DNA from: UBA1952 sp965246855
GTDB lineage: Bacteria > Bacteroidota > Bacteroidia > Chitinophagales > Chitinophagaceae
DNA: 64,000 nucleotides
Reading direction: 5' to 3'
Assembly: GCA_965246855.1 (NCBI GenBank)
Contig: CBDFFP010000005.1
Location: forward strand, 496,001-560,000
Shown here: piece by piece, positions 39,847 to 48,431 of the stretch
Layout of the letters: each line of letters opens with the position of its first letter
How positions within the stretch are numbered: the stretch's first letter is position 1
Translations under genes and position numbers: made by a program
The notes under the pieces: model-generated
Database searches by the model: none
What the model was told of the DNA's origin: nothing
The model's input: only the letters and a program-made list of their open reading frames with translations

Positions 39847-40118
39847 GGGAGATTTATCGTTTTCGGAGGGATTGTGTGGGTACAAAAAAATTTATTTACA
39901 TCCTTTTTATGGCCGGAAGAAGAGACACAAAACACCTCGCTTTTCTGTAGGGAAATTATGGTTGCTCAAAGATTGCCCACAGAAACGTATGGAACAACCA
40001 CTTAGTTTATAGCATGTGAATAAAACACACCCCCTGTATACGTTTGTTCATTGTCATGATATTGATTATCAACACTTCGCGTTTAAACACAAGCACTAAT
40101 CATTTTTATAAAAATATT
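39847..40118. other. AT-rich intergenic region
   Basis: 270 nt between the HU gene and rfaE2, markedly AT-rich at its left half of minus-strand transcription (TTTTTATAAAAATATTTTAC near 40100). It should hold the HU promoter. No repeat or RNA was recognised. Confidence 0.4.
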
Positions 40119-40616
40119 TTACAACGCCCTAATTTTTCCTAAAAGGCCTGTTGTAGAGTATCCTTCCACAAAAGGAAGGATAACGGTTTCCCCGCCCCGC
40201 TCCCACACAAAGGACGCGCCCACTACATTTTCCGCCGTATAATCGCCTCCTTTGGCCAGCACGTCGGGCTGCACGGCTTCAATCAGTTGCAGCGGTGTGT
40301 CTTCCTCAAAAACACACACGGCATCCACCAACAGTAAGGCCGCCAACGCCAGCGTGCGGTCCGCTTCGGTGTTCACAGGCCGCGTTTCGCCTTTCAGCCG
40401 CTTCACAGAGGCATCGCTGTTCAGCCCCACTACCAATACATTTCCCAGCGAAGCGGCGCGCGCCAGATAGTCTAAATGTCCGGTGTGCAACAGGTCAAAG
40501 CAGCCGTTGGTGAACACAATTTTCTGCCCGCCTGCCCGCCAGATGGCGCATTTGCGCACGAGCGTTTCTGTTGTCAGGATTTTGGCGTTCAGCCAGTCGG
40601 TTTTGGAGTAGCTCAT
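40119..40616 (-). CDS. rfaE2: D-glycero-beta-D-manno-heptose 1-phosphate adenylyltransferase (RfaE2/HldE C-domain type)
   Basis: 165 residues from the ATG at 40616 (MSYSKTDWLNAKILTTETL). It carries the nucleotidyltransferase motif TNGCFDLLHTGHLDYL (HxGH as HTGH), VVGLNSDASVKRLKG, and the terminal EGYSTTGLLGKI. It activates heptose-1-phosphate with ATP for ADP-heptose synthesis in LPS core. The kinase (RfaE1) half is absent here, as is common when the two are separate genes. Its ATG overlaps the TGA of the upstream membrane-protein gene by 4 nt. Confidence 0.92.
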   Translation of the reverse strand: MSYSKTDWLNAKILTTETLVRKCAIWRAGGQKIVFTNGCFDLLHTGHLDYLARAASLGNVLVVGLNSDASVKRLKGETRPVNTEADRTLALAALLLVDAVCVFEEDTPLQLIEAVQPDVLAKGGDYTAENVVGASFVWERGGETVILPFVEGYSTTGLLGKIRAL

Positions 40617-41608
40617 GGGGAAGAAAAACGGGCCGCTCGGCGGCGATTGTAAACGGGCAATATCAACAACGCAATGATGCCCAGCAGCATAATAACTACC
40701 GTCAGCATTCCCCACGTAACCCAGCCAAAAGCCTGTGCTTCGGCCTCGCCGATGCCGTAGCCCGAAGTGAGAATGAGCGCCGTTAGCAGCGGATACAGCC
40801 CCAGCCCACCGGGCGACGCAATCATTGCCACCGAGCCGAAAACAAGCACCATTACCGCCGCGCCTACGCCGAGTGCCGCCGTGCCGGGAAGGGCATAAAA
40901 ACCAATGAGAATCTGCACCACATAGCTGCCCCAGATGAGGAACGTGTGAAACAGAAAAGCGCCTCTTGCGTCCAGCCTCCAGATAGCCGAAACGCCATGT
41001 GCCAATCCATGAATAAACCGGCTCACGCGGCTGCCGGGCCGGTAGCGATACATGGCGAAGAGTGTTCCCACCAATCCTATCAAAATACCGGCAGCAAAAA
41101 GAAGGGATTGTCCTTTGGGCAGGTGCGATCGCAGCGTGGCGCGCGTGGCTTCATCCATCACCGACGCCTGCCACGCCAGCCCGCCCAAAATCACAACCAC
41201 CAGACAAACGGCGTCCCATGCACGCTCGGCCACAATCGTTCCGATCATGCGGTCGGCAGGCACTTTTTCGTAGCGGGCCAGCACGGTGCATTTCGCAATT
41301 TCGCCGGCACGGGGCGGCACCAGGTTCACCAAATAACCAATCATCACGCTCAGCACCGTATTTGTCGTTCCGGGTCGGATATCTAACGGACGCAGGAGCA
41401 GTTGCCAGCGTTTGGCACGCGACCAGTCGGAAAGCAGCGTAGTCGCGATAAACGGCAGAAGCATACTCCAGCGCAGGTGTCGGATGGCTTCGGCCATCTG
41501 CGCTTTTTGCACGTCGCTCATATGCCCAAACATGTACCAGATAACGCCCCCGCCAAGCAGAACGAATATCAGGAACTGAAGAAGGGTTTTGAGCCTTAAG
41601 GAGCGCAA
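40613..41608 (-). CDS. Lysylphosphatidylglycerol synthase TM-like / flippase-like protein (UPF0104)
   Basis: 331 residues with about eight hydrophobic helices. It matches the LPG_synthase_TM/UPF0104 family: MIGYLVNLVPPRAGEIAKCTVL (the conserved N-x-x-x-P-x-R-x-G-E), GTIVAERAWDAVCLVV, and SPGGLGLYPLL near the end. Proteins of this family are linked to lipid and polyprenol-sugar flipping. It is translationally coupled to rfaE2 (ATGA), which fits an envelope-glycolipid role. Confidence 0.88.
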   Translation of the reverse strand: MRSLRLKTLLQFLIFVLLGGGVIWYMFGHMSDVQKAQMAEAIRHLRWSMLLPFIATTLLSDWSRAKRWQLLLRPLDIRPGTTNTVLSVMIGYLVNLVPPRAGEIAKCTVLARYEKVPADRMIGTIVAERAWDAVCLVVVILGGLAWQASVMDEATRATLRSHLPKGQSLLFAAGILIGLVGTLFAMYRYRPGSRVSRFIHGLAHGVSAIWRLDARGAFLFHTFLIWGSYVVQILIGFYALPGTAALGVGAAVMVLVFGSVAMIASPGGLGLYPLLTALILTSGYGIGEAEAQAFGWVTWGMLTVVIMLLGIIALLILPVYNRRRAARFSSP

Positions 41609-41654
41609 AAGCGGCTGTTTTTTGTAGGAGGAAAAGTAGGGAAACCGCGCGGCC

Positions 41655-41999
41655 TTAAAGGCGGTTCCCTTCTTTGGGAAACACCACAGACGGCTTCCAG
41701 TGGCGGGCTTCTTCGGGCGTCATTTGCGCATAGGCCATGATGATAAGCGTATCGCCCACTTGCACCAACCGCGCCGCCGCGCCGTTGAGGCATATCATGC
41801 CCGTGCCGCGCGTTCCACGAATCACGTAGGTCTCCAGGCGCGTTCCGGCTTCCACGTCCACCACCTGCACCTTTTCGTGCTCTATCAGCCCAGCGGCGTC
41901 CATCAAATCCTCGTCAATGGTAATAGAGCCTATGTAATGCAGGTTGGCTTCCGTTACCCGCACGCGGTGCAGCTTCGACTTGAGCACTTCTATCGTCAT
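41655..41999 (-). CDS. panD: Aspartate 1-decarboxylase
   Basis: 114 residues. Pyruvoyl-dependent enzyme making beta-alanine for pantothenate. The self-cleavage site is Gly24-Ser25 in LHYIGSITIDE; Ser25 becomes the pyruvoyl group. TYVIRGTRGTGMICLNGAAA and VGDTLIIMAYA are also typical. A very good -7 element (TACCTTTG) lies 7 nt upstream of the ATG, so the mRNA is close to leaderless. Confidence 0.96.
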   Translation of the reverse strand: MTIEVLKSKLHRVRVTEANLHYIGSITIDEDLMDAAGLIEHEKVQVVDVEAGTRLETYVIRGTRGTGMICLNGAAARLVQVGDTLIIMAYAQMTPEEARHWKPSVVFPKEGNRL

Positions 42000-42006
42000 G
42001 GCGGCG

Positions 42007-42014
42007 CAAAGGTA
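42007..42014 (-). promoter_or_regulatory. -7 promoter element of panD
   Basis: TACCTTTG on the minus strand, exact TAnnTTTG, 7 nt before the ATG. Confidence 0.6.
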
Positions 42015-42084
42015 GGGGGAAGGCTTTGCGCGATCGCTCTAAGGCGCAGTTTCCTCCAGGAACAGAACCCGTCGCTTGTTACAG

Positions 42085-42123
42085 AAAAAAGCCCTACCCC
42101 GTTTGAATCGGGATAGGGCTTTT
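42085..42123 (-). terminator. Rho-independent terminator of the giant T9SS gene
   Basis: AAAAAAGCCCTACCCC, a GTTTGAAT-type loop and GGGATAGGGCTTTT: a strong stem with a T-run on the minus strand, 18 nt after the stop at 42142. It can also work in the other direction. Confidence 0.85.
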
Positions 42124-42141
42124 GGGTGCTGTCTTCTTCAC

Positions 42142-45100
42142 TTACTGTTTCACCAACCGGATAACGCCGGTGCGTCCTTCTGCATCTTTGTAACGAAGGA
42201 GATACACCCCCGATGCCATACCGCTCAACTCAATCTCCGTTTGTGCATCCTTCATCTCTACTTCTTTTACCGCCGCGCCCGTCAGGGTCATCACCTGCAC
42301 CATTGCGCTTTGAGACACCGCGCCGTTGGTGCGAACGGTTACTTTGTTATCCGCCGGGTTCGGGAAAGCAGAGAAAGAAAAGTATCCTTCCAGCACCGCA
42401 TCCTGCCCGCCGGAGGTAACGCCCAACGATTCTTTGTTGGCGGTTTGGCTCACCACTACGGCTGACGACAGCACCGCGCAGGAGCCATTGGTAACCATAA
42501 CGGTATAGCTACCGGCCGTATTAGCTACAATGTTCCTTCCCGTAACGCCGCTCAGAATCACACCATTGCGGTACCATTGGTAACGAAGTCCCGTGCCCGC
42601 AGGGGCTTGCAGCGTTACAGTACCGCCCGCTCCGATGGTGGTAGAACCCAAAGCCGTAATAGTAGCTGTTGGCGTAGCCGATAAAGACAGCGCGTACGCC
42701 GTGCTGGTGCGGGCGCAGCCGTTGCCATTGGTGATCGTTACCGTGTAGGACCCACTGTTGGTCGCTGTCAGTTGTGCTGTGGTGGCGGTCAAGGGCATCC
42801 CGTTCAGCATCCAGCCATACGTGTTGCCAGCTACTGCGGGTACCGCATTCAACATTACGCCGCTGCCGGTGCAAAACGCGTTGGCGGGCGTGGAGGTCGT
42901 GATAGCTGCCGAAGGAAGCGCATTCACCGTTACAGCCCGAACTGTAGAAAGCGCCGTGCAGGTTCCAAGCGTTGCCTGCAGTTGATAATTACCCGAAGCC
43001 GTAGCGGTGCGGGTATTGCTTGTTCCCGAAGACACTCCGTTTACCAACCAGGTATTGGTCTGGCCCGTGGTGGAGTCTGCGGTGAACACCACCGAGCCGC
43101 CTGCACAAAACGTGGTCGGCCCGCTGGCCGTGATAGAAGTAACCGGGTTTGGATTGACCGTTACCGGTCTTACGGTAGAGGTGCGGCTACAGCCAATGCT
43201 GTCGGCAAGCGTGAGGGTATAGTTGCCACTGGCCGTAGCCGCATAGGCCCGCGCCGTAGCACCGCTGATGGCTGCTCCGTTGTTGCTCCATTGATAGGTA
43301 GGATACACGGCTGTCGTGTTGGGAGACAGCGTTACCGAGCCACCCGAACAAAACGTAGTAGCTGCATTGGCGGTGAGGCTAAAGACGGGTGGAAGGGCTT
43401 TGGTGGTAAGGGTGTAAGCAGCACTTGTACCCACACAACCATTGGCATCTGTTACCCGCACCTGATAGCTACCGGCAGCAGTAGTTGTCTGTTGAGCAGT
43501 AGTAGAAGAAAGAACGGTTGTGCCCATCGTCCAGCGGTAAGCATTGCCACTGCCGGAAGGCGAAGCACTCAGGACAGCACTGCCGCCTACACAGAATGGA
43601 TTGAGCGGGGTGCTGATAGCGGGAACCGGATTTGCGTTTACCGTTACCGCCCGGGCAACAGAAGTTCTGCCGCAGCCCGCGTTATCAGAAATTGCAACCG
43701 TATAGTTGCCGGAAGCCGTAGCAGGATAGCTCAACGCCGTTGCCCCTGCAATCGCCACGCCGTTGTTGCTCCACTGATAGGCTGGGAAAGACGCAAGGGT
43801 GCTGGCCGAAGTATTGGGCGAAAGCGTTACCGAGCCGCCCGCGCAGAACGTGGTGGCTTTGTTGGCGCTCAGATTAAAGGCAGCAGGAGGGGTTTTGGTT
43901 GTGAGCGCAAAAGCAGAACTTGTACCCACGCAGCCGTTGGCATCCGTTACCGCAACGGTATAGCTACCTGCAGCGGTGGCGTTGTGTTGGTCGGTGGTAG
44001 TTGAAAGAGTTGTTGTGCCGAGCTTCCATTGATAAGAATAGCCGGCGTTGCTGGATGTAGCCGTCAGCGGAACGGTTGTTCCAACACAAAACGGATTGGG
44101 GCCGCTGGTGCTGATACTCACAGTCGGAAGCGGATACACCGTAATCCCTGTAGCAGCAGAAGTAGCCGTGCAGCCATTGGCATCGGTAAGGGTTACGGAA
44201 TAACTACCGCTGCTTGAAACCGTGATGAATGGTGTGGTTGCGCCAGTGCTCCACTGATGAGAAAGACCCTGCCCGTGCAAAGTATACAGCCTAACGCTGC
44301 CGCCGCTACAGAAGCTATTGAACCCAAACGTTGCAACGCTGGGATCCGGCAGCGCATTCACCGTTACCGCCGTAGCCGTCGAGGTAGCCGAGCAACCGTT
44401 GGCATTGGTAAGGGTTACAGAGTAATTACCGGAAGCGTTGGCAGTGATAGCCTGCGTAGTAGCGCCGGTGCTCCACAGGTAAGAGCCACCCGCGCTTGCA
44501 GTTAAAATAACGGAGTCTCCCGCGCAGAACGTCGTAGCGCCGCTGGCCGTGATCGTAGCAACCGGCAACGGATTCACCGTTATCGCCGTAGCCGCAGAAG
44601 TCGCTGAGCAGCCAGTATTATTATTGGTAACAGTTACGGAGTAATTGCCGCTTGCCGTAACAGTAATAGAGAAGCCTGATGCGCCATTGCTCCACTGGTA
44701 GTTGTTAGAAGGATCGTTGTCTGACATCAGGTTAACCGAATCACCTGAGCAAAACGTAGTCGGGCCAGCGGCAATAAAGTAGGCAACCGGCGGCGCATTC
44801 ACCCCTACCGCCGTAGCCGCAGAAGTAGCCGAACAGCCACTGGCATTGGTAACCGTTACGGAGTAGCTGCCGGAAGTGTTGGCGGTGGTGGCCTGCGTGG
44901 TAGCGCCGTTACTCCACAGGTAAGAACTGCCCGCGCTGGAGATTAAGGTAACCGAGCCGCCCTGACAAATTGTAGTAGTGCCACTGAGGATGGTGGGGGT
45001 ACTTGGCAGTGCGTTCACCGTTACGGTTGTAGCCGCAGAAGTAGCCACACAGCCCGTGCTATCGGTAACAGTTACCGCATAATTGCCGCTGCTTGCAACC

Positions 45101-46617
45101 GTAACAGACTGCGTCATAACAGGCGGCGGTGTGATGTCATCGGGTCCTGCATCACCCAAAAGAAGATTTCCGTTGTTGCTCCATTGATAGGAAGCACCTG
45201 CGCTGGCAGTTAGGGTAACCGAATTGTCTGCACAGAAAGTTGTAACGCCGCTGGCGGTAATAGAGGCCGTGGCAGTGTTTACTGTCATCACAAGGGCGTT
45301 GGACGTTACCGTGCCATTCATCACACAGCGGATCGTATCGCTGTTAGCGAGGGTACTGTCGCTGTAAGTTGCTGCTGTTTGGCCGGAAAGGGCCGCGCCG
45401 TTCTTCGTCCACTGATACGTTGGGCTGGTTGCATTCGCGGGCGTGGCGGTAAAGGTTACCGATGCACCCGCGCAAACAGGATTGGCAGATGCCGCAATGC
45501 TTACACTAGCGCTGGGCATGTTGTTGGAATCCACCAAAGGCATGAAATACTGACGGGTGCTATTACCATTCATCGCCGTAAAAATCCCGCCTGCATACAC
45601 CGTGCTGCCGCTTACCGCAAGGGCTACTACCGTGTTACTTGCATTGGGGTTCCAGGAAGTAAGACTACCGGTTGTGGCATCTATGGCTGCTATCCCGTTT
45701 CGGGTTTGCCCGCCTATGGTACCAAAGAATCCCCCTGCATACACGGTGCTGCCGCTGACCGCAAGGGCATATACCCAGTCATCTGCACTCGGATTCCAGA
45801 AAGTGGCGTTATTGGTGTTGGCATCCAAAGCGGCAATGTAATTTCTGCCTTGCCCGCCTACGGTGGTGAAAGCTCCCCCTGCATACACGGTGCTGCCGCT
45901 TAGGGCAAGGGCAAATACGTAGTCATCTGCACCCGGATTCCAGGAAGTGGCGTTGTTGGTGTTGGTGGTGGCATCCAAAGCGGCAATGTTACTTCTGCCT
46001 TGCCCGCCTATGGAGGTGAAACCTCCCCCTGCATACACGGTGCTGCCGCTGACCGCAAGGGCATATACAGTGTTATTTGCACCCGGATTCCAGGAAGTGG
46101 CGTTGTTGGTGTTGGTGGTGGCATCCAAAGCGGCAATTCTGCTTCTGCTTTGCCCGCCTATGGAAGTAAACTGCCCACCTGCATACACGGTGCTGCCGCT
46201 GACCGCAAGGGCATATACAACGCCGACCCCGGCATTGGGATTCCAGGAAGTAGCCGCGCCGGTGGTGGCGTCTATGGCTGCTATCCCGTTTCTGGTTTGC
46301 CCGCCTATGTTACCAAAGAATCCCCCTGCATACACCGTGCTGCCGCTCACCGCAAGGGCTACTACCGCGTTACTTGCAGTCGGATTCCAGGAAGTAAGAC
46401 TACCGGTTGTGGCATCTATGGCCGCAATCCGGTTTCGGGTTTGCCCGCCTACGGAAGTAAAATCTCCACCGATAAAGACGGTGTTGCCGCTTACGGCAAT
46501 GGCCCTTACGGTTCCATTGGGCTTGGGCCAGGAGTCTAAGTAGCCCACGCTCTGTTGGGCTTGGAGGTTCCATGCAACCAACAGGCTGCATAAAAAAAGG
46601 AGGAGATGCTTTCTCAT
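42142..46617 (-). CDS. Giant T9SS-exported repeat protein (beta-propeller-like repeats, Ig-like repeats, sorting domain)
   Basis: 1491 residues from the ATG at 46617 (MRKHLLLFLCSLLVAWNLQA); an upstream in-frame extension is non-coding. Residues ~25-330 contain about seven near-identical repeats of ~40 residues (SGSTVYAGGxFTxxGGQxRxxIAALDA, SWNP), probably one propeller. Residues ~330-1400 hold about 11 Ig-like/PKD-type repeats (TFCAGGSVTL, YQWSNNGA, SGNYSVTVT). The last ~80 residues are a T9SS type A sorting domain (AFPNPADNKVTVRTNG ... GVYLLRYKDAEG). It should be exported and attached to the surface by T9SS. A terminator follows. Likely an adhesin; the ligand is unknown. Confidence 0.92.
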   Translation of the reverse strand: MRKHLLLFLCSLLVAWNLQAQQSVGYLDSWPKPNGTVRAIAVSGNTVFIGGDFTSVGGQTRNRIAAIDATTGSLTSWNPTASNAVVALAVSGSTVYAGGFFGNIGGQTRNGIAAIDATTGAATSWNPNAGVGVVYALAVSGSTVYAGGQFTSIGGQSRSRIAALDATTNTNNATSWNPGANNTVYALAVSGSTVYAGGGFTSIGGQGRSNIAALDATTNTNNATSWNPGADDYVFALALSGSTVYAGGAFTTVGGQGRNYIAALDANTNNATFWNPSADDWVYALAVSGSTVYAGGFFGTIGGQTRNGIAAIDATTGSLTSWNPNASNTVVALAVSGSTVYAGGIFTAMNGNSTRQYFMPLVDSNNMPSASVSIAASANPVCAGASVTFTATPANATSPTYQWTKNGAALSGQTAATYSDSTLANSDTIRCVMNGTVTSNALVMTVNTATASITASGVTTFCADNSVTLTASAGASYQWSNNGNLLLGDAGPDDITPPPVMTQSVTVASSGNYAVTVTDSTGCVATSAATTVTVNALPSTPTILSGTTTICQGGSVTLISSAGSSYLWSNGATTQATTANTSGSYSVTVTNASGCSATSAATAVGVNAPPVAYFIAAGPTTFCSGDSVNLMSDNDPSNNYQWSNGASGFSITVTASGNYSVTVTNNNTGCSATSAATAITVNPLPVATITASGATTFCAGDSVILTASAGGSYLWSTGATTQAITANASGNYSVTLTNANGCSATSTATAVTVNALPDPSVATFGFNSFCSGGSVRLYTLHGQGLSHQWSTGATTPFITVSSSGSYSVTLTDANGCTATSAATGITVYPLPTVSISTSGPNPFCVGTTVPLTATSSNAGYSYQWKLGTTTLSTTTDQHNATAAGSYTVAVTDANGCVGTSSAFALTTKTPPAAFNLSANKATTFCAGGSVTLSPNTSASTLASFPAYQWSNNGVAIAGATALSYPATASGNYTVAISDNAGCGRTSVARAVTVNANPVPAISTPLNPFCVGGSAVLSASPSGSGNAYRWTMGTTVLSSTTAQQTTTAAGSYQVRVTDANGCVGTSAAYTLTTKALPPVFSLTANAATTFCSGGSVTLSPNTTAVYPTYQWSNNGAAISGATARAYAATASGNYTLTLADSIGCSRTSTVRPVTVNPNPVTSITASGPTTFCAGGSVVFTADSTTGQTNTWLVNGVSSGTSNTRTATASGNYQLQATLGTCTALSTVRAVTVNALPSAAITTSTPANAFCTGSGVMLNAVPAVAGNTYGWMLNGMPLTATTAQLTATNSGSYTVTITNGNGCARTSTAYALSLSATPTATITALGSTTIGAGGTVTLQAPAGTGLRYQWYRNGVILSGVTGRNIVANTAGSYTVMVTNGSCAVLSSAVVVSQTANKESLGVTSGGQDAVLEGYFSFSAFPNPADNKVTVRTNGAVSQSAMVQVMTLTGAAVKEVEMKDAQTEIELSGMASGVYLLRYKDAEGRTGVIRLVKQ

Positions 46618-46740
46618 AAGGGGGAGTTTGGAAAAAAGGGGGTTTGGAAAAAAAGATGTCTTGGAATAGAAAAAGAAGAGCAGGCGCACCTGTCGCGCCT
46701 TTTTTGGGGCGAGACAGCGCACGAAGCACAGAGCAGAATC

Positions 46741-46770
46741 AAAAAAGGCTTTCTTCAGAAAGGCCTTTTT
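46741..46770. terminator. Hairpin with A-run and T-run, possible bidirectional terminator
   Basis: AAAAAAGGCTTTC, loop TTCA, GAAAGGCCTTTTT. It lies 120 nt upstream of the giant gene, so it could stop transcription coming from the right. Confidence 0.55.
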
Positions 46771-47150
46771 AGCCAAAAAAGCAGAAAAGGAGAAAAGAGA
46801 TAAAAAGGAAACGAAGGCACGCCCGAACCAACCCGGCCCAACCCGCACAACGCCCTACTGCTCTGCAAAAAGAAGATTCCCTAAAACGAATCAAAGCAAC
46901 AGCATGGATAATGGAGACTCTCTAAACCAGCATACAATTTCAAAAGAGACAACTTCTCTGGGGTACGGCTTTATTAAAGAAATCACACCCTCTAAAACGG
47001 GGGCGAATGTAAAGGGCTTTTTGGGGAAAGTTGGAAAATATTTTTAAATCCTGACTCCCCGAAAATGAGAAGCAGAACGAATGCCTTAGCGTGTAAGGAG
47101 CGGAGCGCAAAAAAGCAATTCTTTTGATTCCTGCCCAACGCGCATTTTCG

Positions 47151-47175
47151 GCGGATACGCACGGCGCGTCCCTAC
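47151..47175 (-). repeat. Degenerate REP palindrome (GTAG family)
   Basis: Minus strand GTAGGGACGCGC with a GCGTATCCGC partner: the same layout as the REPs at 9.3 and 10.9-11.8 kb with changes in the stem. Confidence 0.6.
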
Positions 47176-47297
47176 CCTGAAAAACATCTTTGCTCCATCC
47201 CGTCCCAAAACCGCGCAAGGGCTTCGCAAATTTGCGAAGCACCGTTTTAATCTATGGGTGAAGCTTCAAAAGGTTTTGAAGCCCTTTCTATACCCTG

Positions 47298-47502
47298 GAA
47301 ACGGCTTGAAATATTTATCAACCTTATACCACAGCGTAGAAATGGCTTCAACTATTTATCAATCTTATACCACGGCGTAGAAAGGGCTTCAACTATTTAT
47401 CAACCTTATACCACAGCGTAGAAATGGCTTCAACTATTTATCAACCTTATACCACGGCCCGGAAATGGCTTCAACTATTTATCAACCTTATACCACAGCG
47501 TA
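47298..47502 (+). repeat. Tandem array, five 41-bp units, upstream of DUF6261 copy 2
   Basis: Units start at 47298, 47339, 47380, 47421 and 47462, with a partial sixth to about 47515 and a decayed one before 47298. The unit begins GAAATGGCTTCAACTATTTA and continues with TCAACCTTATACCACAGCG. Units 2-5 differ at only a few positions (the fifth base, one C/T, A/G near ACCAC, and GTA/CCC at the end of unit 4). 41 is not a multiple of 3, so it cannot be coding. It ends 98 nt before the DUF6261 ATG. Confidence 0.92.
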
Positions 47503-47548
47503 GAAAGGGCTTCACCGAAAGTTTGAGCCTTTTTCTACCGTCTATCCT

Positions 47549-47556
47549 TTATTTTT
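47549..47556 (+). promoter_or_regulatory. -7 promoter element of DUF6261 copy 2
   Basis: TATTTTTG, exact TAnnTTTG, within CCTTTATTTTTGTTTACG, about 45-50 nt before the ATG at 47601. A TTTG (in AAAGTTTGAGCC) lies roughly 22 nt further upstream and could be the -33 box. Coordinates are good to a base or two. Confidence 0.6.
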
Positions 47557-47600
47557 GTTTACGTTTTTCCTTTCTTCCATCTTCAAAAACTTACTGCGCT

Positions 47601-48350
47601 ATGGTACGCTCCACCAATCTGTCCATTCTTTCGGGAATGCACTTCTTCCAGGTCATCCAAAATATTCTTACGCGCCTCGCCGCCCTTACGCTCACCGATG
47701 CGGGGCTTCGCGCCCGGATTACCGCCTTGCAAGCTGCTTTTCAGAAATACGACACGGCGGTGCGCCGCTTGCGCGGCTCTTCGCACACGGCGCAATTATT
47801 GGCGCTGGATGCGCTGCGCGACAATCTGTTTCGAGGCCTGTTGGGCGTACTTCAGTACTACGCCTCTTATTCCAACATTACCGCCAAGGCCGATGCCGCC
47901 AGCCTGCTCTTGCGCTATTGCAACACTTATGGCGACCGCGTTCCCTACATGGCGCAACTGAGCGAAACGGCTACGATTACCAATATTATTTCGGATTTTG
48001 CAAAGCCCGACGCGGTGGCCGCCCTGGCGCAACTGCCCATGCTGACCGCAGACTGGATAACGCCGCTGAAGACGGCCAATAATCAATTCTCCACCCTGTA
48101 TTCTACCCGCGCCGACGACCTGCACGTGGAGGAAAACGGACTGGCCGCGCGCTTTCGCGACGAGGCGCAGGCCGCGCTCGACAAGGTGAGCCAGCGCATC
48201 AACTCCCTCATAGACCTAAACGCAGACGCGACCACGCCCAACCCCAACTTTGACCTTGCTGCCACCGGCATCAACACCGAAGTGGAAACCGCCAAAGCCA
48301 ACTACCGGAGCGGCGGCAGCGCAGTAACACCTCCACCGCCAAACGCATAG
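47601..48350 (+). CDS. DUF6261 family protein, copy 2
   Basis: 249 residues from the ATG at 47601 (MVRSTNLSILSGMHFFQVIQ). An upstream in-frame extension reads through the 41-bp array and is rejected. The product is helical, with no signal or membrane segment (TLTDAGLRARITALQAAFQK, LLALDALRDNLFRGLLGVLQ). It aligns in plan with copy 1 and likewise ends in a Gly-Gly and Pro-rich tail (SGGSAVTPPPPNA). The shared leader motif TCTTCAAA(AA)ACTT precedes the start. A terminator follows. Unknown function. Confidence 0.8.
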   Translation: MVRSTNLSILSGMHFFQVIQNILTRLAALTLTDAGLRARITALQAAFQKYDTAVRRLRGSSHTAQLLALDALRDNLFRGLLGVLQYYASYSNITAKADAASLLLRYCNTYGDRVPYMAQLSETATITNIISDFAKPDAVAALAQLPMLTADWITPLKTANNQFSTLYSTRADDLHVEENGLAARFRDEAQAALDKVSQRINSLIDLNADATTPNPNFDLAATGINTEVETAKANYRSGGSAVTPPPPNA

Positions 48351-48370
48351 AAAAAGGCAGGCCGCAGAAT

Positions 48371-48417
48371 AATAAGAAAAGCCCCCGACGAGAAATCGTC
48401 AGGGGCTTTATTATTTG
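48371..48417. terminator. Bidirectional terminator between DUF6261 copy 2 and rplI
   Basis: AAAGCCCCCGACGA / TCGTCAGGGGCTTT stem, extended by AATAATAA...TTATTATT. It serves both convergent genes. Confidence 0.9.
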
Positions 48418-48431
48418 GGAAGAAAACCGGC

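Larger units (their letters stand above)
46618..47297. other. Intergenic region upstream of the giant T9SS gene
   Basis: 680 nt without a credible gene; short frames here have no family signature. It holds an A/T-flanked hairpin at 46741-46770 and a degenerate REP at 47151-47175. Near 47255-47297 (GTGAAGCTTC, AAAAGG, TTTTGAAGCCC) lies a decayed unit of the following array. Confidence 0.5.

Noticed and set aside
42772..44004. 410-codon open frame antisense to the giant T9SS gene
   Set aside because: Basic, Cys-rich low-complexity translation of a repeat-coding strand; no signal.
46940..47242. 100-codon open frame on the minus strand
   Set aside because: No homology-like features, overlaps a degenerate REP and a decayed repeat unit.
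47298..47502. DnaA-box cluster or origin (repeated TTATCAACC)
   Set aside because: The word differs from TTATNCACA at several positions, and no dnaA, dnaN or AT-rich unwinding region lies next to it.
47424..47600. In-frame 59-codon extension of DUF6261 copy 2
   Set aside because: It reads through the 41-bp repeat, whose units fall in different frames; the promoter lies after it.
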